The notes beneath the pieces are model-generated. The model made no database searches. It was given only the letters and a program-made list of their open reading frames with translations, and was not told where the DNA came from. A stretch of 64,000 nucleotides of DNA, taken from contig NZ_LT629775.1 of assembly GCF_900105395.1 (NCBI RefSeq), positions 5,917,501 through 5,981,500 on the forward strand, read 5' to 3'. The DNA is from Streptomyces sp. TLI_053 (lineage in GTDB: Bacteria; Actinomycetota; Actinomycetes; Streptomycetales; Streptomycetaceae). The position numbers and the translations under genes are program-made. Positions 41,610-48,975 of the stretch are shown one piece after another; position 1 is the first letter of the stretch, and each line of letters begins with the position of its first letter.

Positions 41610-41804
41610 TCAGGCCAGTGCCTGCCGCGCGAGCAGCACCACCGCGAGCAGTCCGGCCAGGACGGCCAGCAGCATCGCGGGGGAGAGCGCGGCGAACGGA
41701 CCCTGCTGCTCCTGCAGCCTGGCCCGGGTGGCCCGGCAGGCGGGGCAGCGGCCCTCGCTGACGCGGCCGTTGCAGTTGGCGCACACCAGATGGTCGCAGG
41801 TCAT
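41610..41804 (-). CDS. Small zinc-ribbon membrane protein
   Basis: A 64-residue protein. The N-terminal half carries Cys3, Cys8, Cys11, Cys20 and Cys23 in the CxxC pairs CANC and CPAC, a zinc-ribbon pattern. The C-terminal half is one membrane helix (about 42-62). It has an excellent ribosome site (GAGGAGGAG before the ATG at 41804). No function is known. It lies between prfB and ftsE, on the opposite strand, so it could be a small membrane adaptor. Confidence 0.8.
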   Translation of the reverse strand: MTCDHLVCANCNGRVSEGRCPACRATRARLQEQQGPFAALSPAMLLAVLAGLLAVVLLARQALA

Positions 41805-42154
41805 GCGATCTCCTCCTCGCTGCTACTGCCAACGCACCGGAGCGGGCCTTGGTTCCTCGTTGTGCCCTGTGCGGCGGAGCGGTCGGGCCCGACCGCAACC
41901 TCCACTCTGCCAGGTTCCGGCCGTTCCGGCCCCCGGGCTGTGAGATGGCTCCCAATTTTCAGGGCATAACCGGGCATTCTCCCCCAGTTTTCTGCCGCTG
42001 TCACTCCCTGAACCTGCGGGCCGGGCGGGCCTTCGCGTATGGTCCCAAGCCGGGAGCGGCCGTTCCGCTCCCCTCGCCCGCCCCGGGCCGGGCATGCCGG
42101 GGGGCGGACCGACCGAGGACTGGCGCCGCCTAGGATGGCCTCCGTGATGCAGCC
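41805..42154. promoter_or_regulatory. Divergent region upstream of ftsE
   Basis: These 350 bases lie between the small membrane gene and ftsE. A -10 hexamer TAGGAT at 42131-42136 probably starts the ftsE transcript, giving a leader of about 12-15 bases. An AT-richer patch near 41950-41996 may hold the minus-strand promoter. No gene is seen. Confidence 0.5.
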
Positions 42155-42844
42155 GTGATCAGATTCGACAACGTCTCCAAGACCTATCCCAAGCAGAACC
42201 GTCCCGCCCTGGACAACGTCTCGCTGGAGATCGAGAAGGGTGAGTTCGTCTTCCTGGTCGGCTCGTCCGGCTCGGGGAAGTCCACCTTCCTGCGGCTGTG
42301 CCTGCGCGAGGAGCGGCCCAGCACCGGCGAGGTGCACGTCCTGGGCAAGGACCTGGGCAAGCTGTCCAACTGGAAGGTGCCGCACATGCGCCGCCAGCTG
42401 GGCACCGTCTTCCAGGACTTCCGGCTGCTGCCGAACAAGACGGTCGCGCAGAACGTCGCGTTCGCGCTGGAGGTCATCGGGAAGCCGAAGAGCGCCATCG
42501 GCAAGGTGGTGCCCGAGGTGCTCGACCTGGTCGGCCTCGGCGGCAAGGAGGACCGGATGCCCGGCGAGCTCTCCGGCGGTGAGCAGCAGCGCGTCGCGAT
42601 CGCCCGGGCGTTCGTCAACCGCCCGATGCTGCTGATCGCGGACGAGCCCACCGGCAACCTCGACCCGCAGAACTCGGTCGGCATCATGAAGCTGCTCGAC
42701 CGCATCAACCGCACCGGCACCACGGTGCTGATGGCCACCCACGACCAGGCCATCGTCGACCAGATGCGCAAGCGCGTCATCGAGCTCGACAAGGGGCTGC
42801 TGGTCCGCGACCAGGCCCGCGGCGTCTACGGGTACCAGCACTGA
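42155..42844 (+). CDS. ftsE: Cell division ATP-binding protein FtsE
   Basis: A 229-residue ABC ATPase. Walker A is GSSGSGKST, the Q-loop region is VFQDFRLLPNKTV, the signature is ELSGGEQQRVAIARA, Walker B is LLIADEPTGNLD, and the His switch is ATHDQAI. With FtsX it forms an ABC-type complex that, in other bacteria, activates extracytoplasmic cell-wall hydrolases during growth and division. The GTG start begins IRFDNVSKTYPK as in other FtsE proteins. ftsX follows after 76 bases. The co-linear C-terminal processing protease downstream is on its own promoter. Confidence 0.97.
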   Translation: MIRFDNVSKTYPKQNRPALDNVSLEIEKGEFVFLVGSSGSGKSTFLRLCLREERPSTGEVHVLGKDLGKLSNWKVPHMRRQLGTVFQDFRLLPNKTVAQNVAFALEVIGKPKSAIGKVVPEVLDLVGLGGKEDRMPGELSGGEQQRVAIARAFVNRPMLLIADEPTGNLDPQNSVGIMKLLDRINRTGTTVLMATHDQAIVDQMRKRVIELDKGLLVRDQARGVYGYQH

Positions 42845-42920
42845 CCGCTCGGCGCTGAACCCGTGGGCCGTCCGCCCGCCTCCTCCGACCAGCAGTACCG
42901 ACCCTGGAGTTGTTGAACGC

Positions 42921-43832
42921 ATGCGCGCGCAGTTCGTCCTGTCGGAGATCGGTGTGGGTCTCCGCCGCAACCTGACGATGACCATCGCGGTCGTCGTCAG
43001 TGTCGCGCTCTCCCTCGCCCTCGCCGGTGCCTCCCTCCTGGTCCGCGACCAGGTCAACTCGATGAAGGGGTACTGGTACGACAAGGTCGAGGTGAGCATC
43101 TACTTCTGCACCAAGGCCGATGCCCGGAACTCGCCCCAGTGCGACAAGGGCGCGGCCACCGACCAGCAGATCGCCGACATCAAGACCCAGCTGGACAAGA
43201 TGGACTCGGTGGTCCAGTCCTCGACCTTCGAGAACTCCACCGAGGCGTACAAGCACTGGAAGGAGATGAACCCGGACAACCCGCTCATCTCCGTCCTCGG
43301 CCCGGACGCCATCCCGCAGTCCTGGCGGGTCAAGCTGAAGGACCCGACCAAGTACGACGTCATCCAGAGCGCCTTCGCCGGAAAGCCCGGCGTGAAGTCG
43401 GTCGAGGACCAGCGGAAGATCCTGGAGAACCTCTTCGGCCTGCTGAACGGTCTCCAGACGGCGGCCTTCGTGATCATGGTGCTGATGCTCTTCGTCGCCC
43501 TGCTGCTGATCGTCAACACCGTCCGGGTGTCGGCGTTCAGCAGGCGGCGCGAGACCGGCATCATGCGCCTGGTCGGCGCCTCCAACTTCTACGTGCAGAT
43601 GCCGTTCATCGCGGAGGCCGCGTTCTCCGCGCTGCTGGGCGCGGTGATGGCCTCCGGCCTGCTGCTCGGCGGGCACTTCTTCGTCCAGGGCTGGCTGGCC
43701 GAGCGGGTGCAGTTCATCCACTTCATCGGCCTCTCCTCGGTGCTCGCGGTGATACCGCTGCTGGTCGTGGTGGGTATGGGCATGGCCGGCATCGCGGCCT
43801 TCTTCACCCTCCGCAAGTACCTGAAGGTCTGA
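42921..43832 (+). CDS. ftsX: Cell division membrane protein FtsX
   Basis: A 303-residue protein with the FtsX layout. One N-terminal helix (about 15-38) is followed by an outside domain of about 140 residues, then three C-terminal helices separated by short loops (FVIMVLMLFVALLLIVNTV, ALLGAVMASGLLLGGHFFV, LAVIPLLVVVGMGMAGIAAFF). The outer domain contains two Cys residues (FCTKADARNSPQC) that could form a disulfide. ATG at 42921 follows GGAG at slightly long spacing. An 18-bp terminator closes the ftsEX unit. Confidence 0.96.
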   Translation: MRAQFVLSEIGVGLRRNLTMTIAVVVSVALSLALAGASLLVRDQVNSMKGYWYDKVEVSIYFCTKADARNSPQCDKGAATDQQIADIKTQLDKMDSVVQSSTFENSTEAYKHWKEMNPDNPLISVLGPDAIPQSWRVKLKDPTKYDVIQSAFAGKPGVKSVEDQRKILENLFGLLNGLQTAAFVIMVLMLFVALLLIVNTVRVSAFSRRRETGIMRLVGASNFYVQMPFIAEAAFSALLGAVMASGLLLGGHFFVQGWLAERVQFIHFIGLSSVLAVIPLLVVVGMGMAGIAAFFTLRKYLKV

Positions 43833-43853
43833 CCGGACCACGCTCCGGACGAC

Positions 43854-43894
43854 CGGGCGGCCCCGGACGGCACTGCGCCGTCCGGGGCCGCCCG
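43854..43894 (+). terminator. ftsEX terminator
   Basis: A perfect 18-bp stem (CGGGCGGCCCCGGACGGC and its complement) with an ACTGC loop lies 22 bases after ftsX. Confidence 0.88.
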
Positions 43895-43954
43895 CGTTCC
43901 GCCGCAGTCCGTTGCGGCCCGCGTGCTCCGGGGCTGCGCCTAGACTCCGGTGCC

Positions 43955-45103
43955 ATGTCCGTCTCTCCCCGTGCGACCCGTCAGGCGGCCACTCTCGGCC
44001 TGGTGTTCGGCGCGGTCCTGCTGGCCGGGGCCGCCACCGGCGCCTGGGGCGAGCCGGGCGCGGCGGCCCGTCCGCCGTCGGTGGACACCGCCCGGGCGGT
44101 CGCCGCGCCCCTCGGGGCCGGCCAGGACCCGGCCGGCGCCAACCTCTCCCAGCAGCAGGCCGAGCATCTGATCGGCGCCACCGGGGACCGCTGGGGCGCC
44201 TACTACAGCGCCCAGGAGTACGCCGAGTTCAGCCAGGGCCTGGACGGCCGCTACCTGGGCGTGGGCCTGTCGGTCGGCCGGGGCGAGGACGGCGTCACCA
44301 CCGTCTCCCAGGTGCTGCCCGCCGGTCCGGCGGCCGCCGCCGGGATCGCGGTCGGCGACCGGCTGCTGCGGATCGGCGAGGACGAGGCCGACCGGCTGCC
44401 GGTCACCGAGGTGGTCGCCCGGCTGCGCGGGCGCGAGGGCGCCGAGCGGCAGGCGGGCTCGGAGGTGGTGCTGGAGCTGCGGCGGGGCGAGGGCGGGGTC
44501 CGCGAGGTCCGGCTGCGCCGGGCGCTGCTGGACAGCCAGCAGGTGACCGTCGAGCACCTGGCCGGCGGCGTGGTGCGGATCGCCGTCCGGGCCTTCACCT
44601 CCGGCGTGGCCGAGCAGGTGCGCGCCGCCGTGCGCGGCGCGCACGCCGGGGTGGTGCTGGATCTGCGCGGCAACTCCGGCGGACTGGTCGAGGAGGCCGT
44701 CGGCACCGCCGGGGTCTTCCTGGACGGCGGCCCGGTCGGCTCCTACCAGGACCGCGGCGGCACCCGCGAACTCACCGCCCCGCCCGGCGGCGACCAGCGC
44801 ACCCCGCTGGTGGTGCTGGTGGACGGCGGCACCATGAGCGCCGCCGAACTGCTCACCGGCGCCCTCCAGGACCGCGGCCGGGCCGTGGTCGCCGGCGCCA
44901 GGACCTTCGGCAAGGGCACCGTGCAGCAGCCCAGCCGGCTCGCCGACGGCGCCGTGCTGGAACTCACCGTCGGCCGCTACTACACCCCGGCCGGCCGCTC
45001 GCCGGAGGGCGCCGGGCTGGCCCCGGACGTCCCGGCGGGCGCCGAGGAGGACGCGGACGCGCTCGCCCTGCGGGTGCTCGCCGGTCTCGGCAGCCGCACG
45101 TAA
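43955..45103 (+). CDS. S41 family C-terminal processing peptidase
   Basis: A 382-residue protease. An N-terminal signal or anchor segment (LGLVFGAVLLAGAATGAWG) precedes a PDZ domain (GRYLGVGLSV to EVVLELRRGEG) and the S41 core. The Ser-Lys dyad is Ser295 in GGTMSAAE and Lys320 in FGKGTVQ. Enzymes of this type trim C termini of exported proteins and regulate envelope hydrolases. Its place just after ftsEX suggests a role in wall remodelling. The ATG start is eight bases after TAGACT (43941-43946), so it is probably leaderless. Confidence 0.93.
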   Translation: MSVSPRATRQAATLGLVFGAVLLAGAATGAWGEPGAAARPPSVDTARAVAAPLGAGQDPAGANLSQQQAEHLIGATGDRWGAYYSAQEYAEFSQGLDGRYLGVGLSVGRGEDGVTTVSQVLPAGPAAAAGIAVGDRLLRIGEDEADRLPVTEVVARLRGREGAERQAGSEVVLELRRGEGGVREVRLRRALLDSQQVTVEHLAGGVVRIAVRAFTSGVAEQVRAAVRGAHAGVVLDLRGNSGGLVEEAVGTAGVFLDGGPVGSYQDRGGTRELTAPPGGDQRTPLVVLVDGGTMSAAELLTGALQDRGRAVVAGARTFGKGTVQQPSRLADGAVLELTVGRYYTPAGRSPEGAGLAPDVPAGAEEDADALALRVLAGLGSRT

Positions 45104-45147
45104 AGGGGCTGCTGGAACGGGGCCGGAGGTGCGAGAATGACGGCGCT

Positions 45148-45624
45148 ATGGCAAAGGAAACCGGACACAAGCTGATCGCGCAGAACAAGAAGGCGCGACA
45201 CGAGTACACCATCCTCGACACCTACGAGTGCGGCCTCGTGCTCACCGGGACCGAGGTGAAGTCACTGCGCGAGGGGCGGGCCAACCTGGTCGACGGCTAC
45301 GCCTACATCCAGAACCACGAGGCGTGGATCGACAACGTCTTCATCCCCGAGTACACCCAGGGGACGTGGACCAACCACGCGGCCCGGCGCAAGCGCAAGC
45401 TGCTGCTGCACCGGATGGAGATCCAGAAGATCGAGACGAAGGTCCGCGACGCCGGCCACACCCTCGTCCCGCTCTCGCTGTACTTCAAGGACGGCCGGGT
45501 GAAGCTCGAACTGGCGCTCGCGGTCGGCAAGAAGCTCTACGACAAGCGGCAGACCCTGCGTGAGAAGCAGGACACCCGCGAGACGGCGCGCGCCGTGGCG
45601 GCCGCCCGGCGGCGCCAGAGTTAA
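45148..45624 (+). CDS. smpB: SsrA-binding protein SmpB
   Basis: A 158-residue RNA-binding protein. The signatures are ARHEYTILDTYECGLVLTGTEVKSLREGRANL and IDNVFIPEY, and a basic C-terminal tail (KKLYDKRQTLREKQDTRETARAVAAARRRQS) fills the decoding channel during trans-translation. The partner, tmRNA, is encoded 86 bases downstream on the same strand. The ATG is at 45148; GGAGGT lies 15 bases upstream, so initiation may depend on a short leader from the -10-like GAGAAT at 45133-45138. Confidence 0.97.
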   Translation: MAKETGHKLIAQNKKARHEYTILDTYECGLVLTGTEVKSLREGRANLVDGYAYIQNHEAWIDNVFIPEYTQGTWTNHAARRKRKLLLHRMEIQKIETKVRDAGHTLVPLSLYFKDGRVKLELALAVGKKLYDKRQTLREKQDTRETARAVAAARRRQS

Positions 45625-45653
45625 TCGGCTGGACCCCCGCTGGTCGCCTCGCG

Positions 45654-45659
45654 TAGTAT
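45654..45659 (+). promoter_or_regulatory. Predicted ssrA promoter (-10)
   Basis: A TAGTAT hexamer lies 50 bases upstream of mature tmRNA. A small hairpin GGACGGT/ACCGTCC (45674-45688) lies between, probably in the precursor 5' leader or as an smpB terminator. Confidence 0.5.
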
Positions 45660-45710
45660 GGCGCCAGCAACAAGGACGGTCACCGTCCGAGCTGTTTCTC
45701 AAAAAAACAT

Positions 45711-46092
45711 GGGGATGATCGGTTTCGACAGGGGATGTTGAAACAGGGGAAGCGAGCCGAGGAACGCGGCAATGATCTCGTTAACCACGTGTCGCAAAAA
45801 AATAATCGCCAACTCTAAGCGCGATTCCCAGCAGTTCGCTCTCGCTGCCTAATAAGCACCGATAGCGCTTGGGTGTCAGACCGGGGGGTTCCCGACCCGG
45901 ACCCTGGCATAATCTAGGGAACTCAACCGTCCGCCCGGGCTGCGGGGGTGGATGGGAAATCAAACAGCAGCTGGGCCTGTTGGCGGCTTGTCCGCGTGAC
46001 TGCCAGGGCCGAGAAACTCACAGCGGACTGCGCTCGGAGAAGCCCTGAATTGACTCCACTGGACCCGGGTTCGATTCCCGGCATCTCCACCA
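45711..46092 (+). ncRNA. ssrA: Transfer-messenger RNA (tmRNA)
   Basis: A 382-nt RNA. The 5' end GGGGATGATCGGTTTCGACA pairs with the 3' end CATCTCCACCA to form the tRNA-like acceptor, with an encoded CCA. The T arm GGGTTCGATTCCC lies just inside the 3' end. The mRNA-like part at 45808-45849 encodes the tag ANSKRDSQQFALAA and is closed by two tandem TAA codons. It rescues ribosomes stalled on broken mRNA together with SmpB encoded upstream. A terminator follows. Confidence 0.97.
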
Positions 46093-46105
46093 CCCCATGT
46101 TCACA

Positions 46106-46144
46106 GTGAAGGCCGTCCACCGCGTTGCGGAGGGCGGCCTTCAC
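46106..46144 (+). terminator. tmRNA terminator
   Basis: The stem GTGAAGGCCG / CGGCCTTCAC is extended by a second short helix and followed by GTTTCCC, 14 bases after the CCA end. Confidence 0.8.
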
Positions 46145-46220
46145 GTTTCCCCCGGCCTGGGCGTAGGATCGTCCGTCCGCTCGTATCCCGGAGCGGGATT
46201 CCGCCGCAACCACCGAGGCC

Positions 46221-48521
46221 ATGCAGAGCAACACGGACACCACCGCCACCGACCACGAGACCGTGCGCGCGCGCGAGATCGCCGGTGAGCAACGCCACCT
46301 CGACAACGTCTACCACCGTCTGGAGGAGAAGCTCGCCGAGGCCGAGTACATCCTCGAGGACGCCGCCAAGCGGGTGCACGTCGGCACTCCGGGCGCGCTC
46401 GCCGAGCGCGACGCCCAGGTGTACCGGGCCGGTGCGCACCTCCAGCGGCTCAACAACGAGTTCGAGGACTTCCTGTTCGGCCGGGTCGACCTCCAGGAGG
46501 CCGACGCCCCGGAGGAGCACGGCATCCCCTCGAACACCCCGCTCGACCCCGCCGACCCGACCGTCGCCGAGACCCTGCACATCGGCCGGCTGGGCGTGCT
46601 GGACGCCGAGTTCGGCCCGCTGGTGATCGACTGGCGGGCGCCCGCCGCCGCGCCGTTCTACCGGTCCACCCCGCTGGAGCCCGGCCGGGTCCTGCGCCGC
46701 CGGGTGATCCGCTCCAAGGGCCGCAAGGTGATCGGGGTCGAGGACGACCTGCTCCGCCCCGACCTCACCCCCACCCTGGACGGCGAGGAACTGCCGGTGG
46801 TCGGCGACGGGGCGCTGATGGCCTCGCTCGGACGCGCCCGCAGCCACTCGATGCGCGACATCGTCTCCTCCATCCAGAAGGAGCAGGACGAGGTCATTCG
46901 CGCCGCCGCGGCCGGGGCCACCCTGGTCACCGGCGGGCCCGGCACCGGCAAGACCGCCGTCGCGCTGCACCGTGCCGCGTTCCTGCTCTACCAGGACCGC
47001 CGCCGGTACGCCGGGGGCATCCTGGTGGTCTCGCCGACCCCGCTGCTGGTCTCCTACACCGAGGGCGTGCTGCCCTCGCTCGGCGAGGAGGGCCAGGTCG
47101 CCATCCGCGCGGTCGGCTCGCTGGTCGACGGCATCGAGGCCGGCACCTACGACACCCCGCGGGCGGCCCGGATCAAGGGCTCGGCCCGGATGGTCCAGCT
47201 GCTGCGCCGGGCCGCCCGGGCCACCCTGGAGCTGCGCGCCCCGCAGGAACTCAAGGTGGTCGCCCGCGGCGAGGTGCTGCGGCTGGACGCGGGGCGGCTC
47301 AGGACGGTGCGCGGCAACGTCGTCGGCTCCGGCGGCACCCCGCTCAACCTGCTCCGCCCGCGCGCCCGCCGGCTGCTGCTGGACGCGCTCTGGCAGGAGG
47401 CCGTCCGCGACCTGCCCAAGCCGTCCGACCACTACGCCCGCGAGCGGCGCCAGGAGGAGAAGGAGGCCTTCGACGAGTACGTCTCGGACGAGGCGCCGTT
47501 CCTGGCCTTCCTGGACGCCTGGTGGCCCGCGGTCACCCCGCGCTCGGTGCTCGGCACCCTGAAGCAGTCCCGGCACACCAACCGGATCGCCCGCGGCGCG
47601 GTCACGCCGGAGGAGTCGAAGGTGCTGGCCGCCTCCTGGCGGCACCTGTCCGAGCACGGCGAGGGCGCGCTGTCGGCGCACGACGTGGCGCTGGTGGACG
47701 AGCTCCAGCTGCTGCTCGGCGAGCCGGCCCGGCCCAAGTTCCGCGAGGTGGACGCGGCGGACCTGCTGACCGGCCTGGACGAGGTCACCACCTTCGCCGA
47801 CCGGAACGCCCGGCAGCGGGAGCGGATCCCGGCCGAGCGCACCGAGTACGCCCATGTGATCGTGGACGAGTCGCAGGACCTCACCCCGATGCAGTGGCGG
47901 ATGATCGGCCGCCGGGCCCGGATGGCCACCTGGACCATCGTCGGCGACCCGGCGCAGTCCTCCTGGCCGTTCCCGCAGGAGGCCCAGGCCGCGCTGGACG
48001 AGGTGCTGTCCGGCAAGCCGCGCCGCCGCTACACGCTGACCGTGAACTACCGGAACCCGGCCGAGATCGCCGAGGTGGCGGCCAAGGTGCTGGCGCTGGC
48101 CGCGCCGGGCACGCCGTCGCCGAGCGCGGTGCGGCACGTGGGCGTCGAGCCGAGGTTCGCGGCCGTCACCGACCCCTCGCCGGAGGTCTTCGGCGCGGCC
48201 GCCCGGGCCGAACTGGAGCTGCTGCTGGGCGAGGTGGACGGCACGGTGGCGCTGGTGGTGCCGATGGACCGGCGGGCCGAGGCGGCCCGCTGGGCCGAGG
48301 GCCTGGGCGAGCGGGTGGTGACACTGGGCAGCCTGGAGGCCAAGGGGCTGGAGTACGACGCGACCGTGGTCGCCGATCCGACCGGGATCGCCGGCGAGTC
48401 GGAGGCGGGCCTGCGGGTGCTGTACGTGGCGCTCACCCGGGCGACCCAGCGGCTGACCGTGCTGTCCGGGCCGGACGACCTGCCCGACGCGGCCGGGACG
48501 CCCGCGCTGCTGCGCGGCTGA
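46221..48521 (+). CDS. HelD/HelR-type RNA polymerase-recycling ATPase (UvrD-like)
   Basis: A 766-residue superfamily-1 protein. An N-terminal coiled coil (about 15-90, EIAGEQRHLDNVYHRLEEKLAEAEYILEDAAKR in family terms) precedes Walker A GGPGTGKT at 238-245. Motif II is VIVDESQDLTPMQWRMIGRR, and later motifs include ALVVPMDRRAEA, LEAKGLEYDATVV and LYVALTRATQRL. The coiled coil inserted into the polymerase channel identifies HelD-type factors, not DNA helicases. Actinobacterial members (HelR) strip stalled RNA polymerase from DNA and can displace rifamycins. TAGGAT at 46164-46169 is a likely -10. No rifamycin-associated inverted repeat was seen upstream. Confidence 0.88.
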   Translation: MQSNTDTTATDHETVRAREIAGEQRHLDNVYHRLEEKLAEAEYILEDAAKRVHVGTPGALAERDAQVYRAGAHLQRLNNEFEDFLFGRVDLQEADAPEEHGIPSNTPLDPADPTVAETLHIGRLGVLDAEFGPLVIDWRAPAAAPFYRSTPLEPGRVLRRRVIRSKGRKVIGVEDDLLRPDLTPTLDGEELPVVGDGALMASLGRARSHSMRDIVSSIQKEQDEVIRAAAAGATLVTGGPGTGKTAVALHRAAFLLYQDRRRYAGGILVVSPTPLLVSYTEGVLPSLGEEGQVAIRAVGSLVDGIEAGTYDTPRAARIKGSARMVQLLRRAARATLELRAPQELKVVARGEVLRLDAGRLRTVRGNVVGSGGTPLNLLRPRARRLLLDALWQEAVRDLPKPSDHYARERRQEEKEAFDEYVSDEAPFLAFLDAWWPAVTPRSVLGTLKQSRHTNRIARGAVTPEESKVLAASWRHLSEHGEGALSAHDVALVDELQLLLGEPARPKFREVDAADLLTGLDEVTTFADRNARQRERIPAERTEYAHVIVDESQDLTPMQWRMIGRRARMATWTIVGDPAQSSWPFPQEAQAALDEVLSGKPRRRYTLTVNYRNPAEIAEVAAKVLALAAPGTPSPSAVRHVGVEPRFAAVTDPSPEVFGAAARAELELLLGEVDGTVALVVPMDRRAEAARWAEGLGERVVTLGSLEAKGLEYDATVVADPTGIAGESEAGLRVLYVALTRATQRLTVLSGPDDLPDAAGTPALLRG

Positions 48522-48659
48522 GCGCGCCGCCGTCCGCCCGACCCGGGGTCTGACGGAGCGTGACGGCCGGCCCGCCGGGGCCGGCCGTCGCACGGCCGCC
48601 GGACAGGCGTGCCGAGCACCGGGGAAGTGCCGGGGGAAGTACCGCGGGGGAGCACCGGG

Positions 48660-48800
48660 TGAGCACGACGAAGGCCCCTCGCCCGGTGGGTGAGGGGCCT
48701 TCAGAAGCTACGACACCGACCCGCCATGCTCGCCTCGCGGCAAGTGGTCCCTCGAAGGGACGAAGGTTGGGCCCGGGGGCTTGGATCGAGCCGGTGTCCC
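48660..48800 (-). ncRNA. Predicted structured small RNA
   Basis: On the minus strand, a promoter (TTCTTG at 48835-48830, 18-base spacer, TTACAT at 48811-48806) points to a start at about 48800. The RNA begins GGGACACCGG. A closing stem GACACCG/CGGTGTC spans 48712-48798, with an inner hairpin GTCCCT/AGGGAC (48747-48761). A terminator hairpin follows at once (48670-48702). The reading frames here are not convincing. It would be about 140 nt, divergent from malic enzyme and downstream of the HelD-like gene. Confidence 0.5.
48670..48702. terminator. Bidirectional terminator
   Basis: An 11-bp stem (GAAGGCCCCTC / GAGGGGCCTTC) lies where it can end both the HelD-like gene on the plus strand and the predicted small RNA on the minus strand. 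Confidence 0.8.
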
Positions 48801-48904
48801 GTCCAATGTAACGCATCGGGCGCCGGAGGCAAGAAGTTGTCGGGTCCGCACACTCAATGAACGTTATTTCTGACTACGCCCTGGTAGGTGCGACGATCGA
48901 GGTC

Positions 48905-48942
48905 TAGCATGCGCAGGCGAGGGACTTCAACAAACTGTTGAA
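48905..48942 (+). promoter_or_regulatory. Malic enzyme promoter and operator-like palindrome
   Basis: A -10 hexamer TAGCAT (48905-48910) is followed, just after the predicted start, by the perfect inverted repeat TTCAACA-AAC-TGTTGAA (48926-48942). It is AT-richer than its surroundings. The position fits a repressor site that blocks early elongation of the malic enzyme transcript. Confidence 0.6.
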
Positions 48943-48975
48943 CTCGCGGACGGACAGACGGAAGAAGGAACGTCG

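Noticed and set aside
46093..46220. Rifamycin-associated element upstream of the HelD/HelR-type gene
   Set aside because: No GGGGC...GCCCC type inverted repeat of the right size was found; the only hairpin belongs to the tmRNA terminator.
48433..48816. A minus-strand frame beginning MRYIGRDTGSIQAPG
   Set aside because: It coincides with the structured RNA and terminator, has no ribosome site, and continues as Arg/Pro/Gly-rich sequence through the terminator. RNA is the better explanation.
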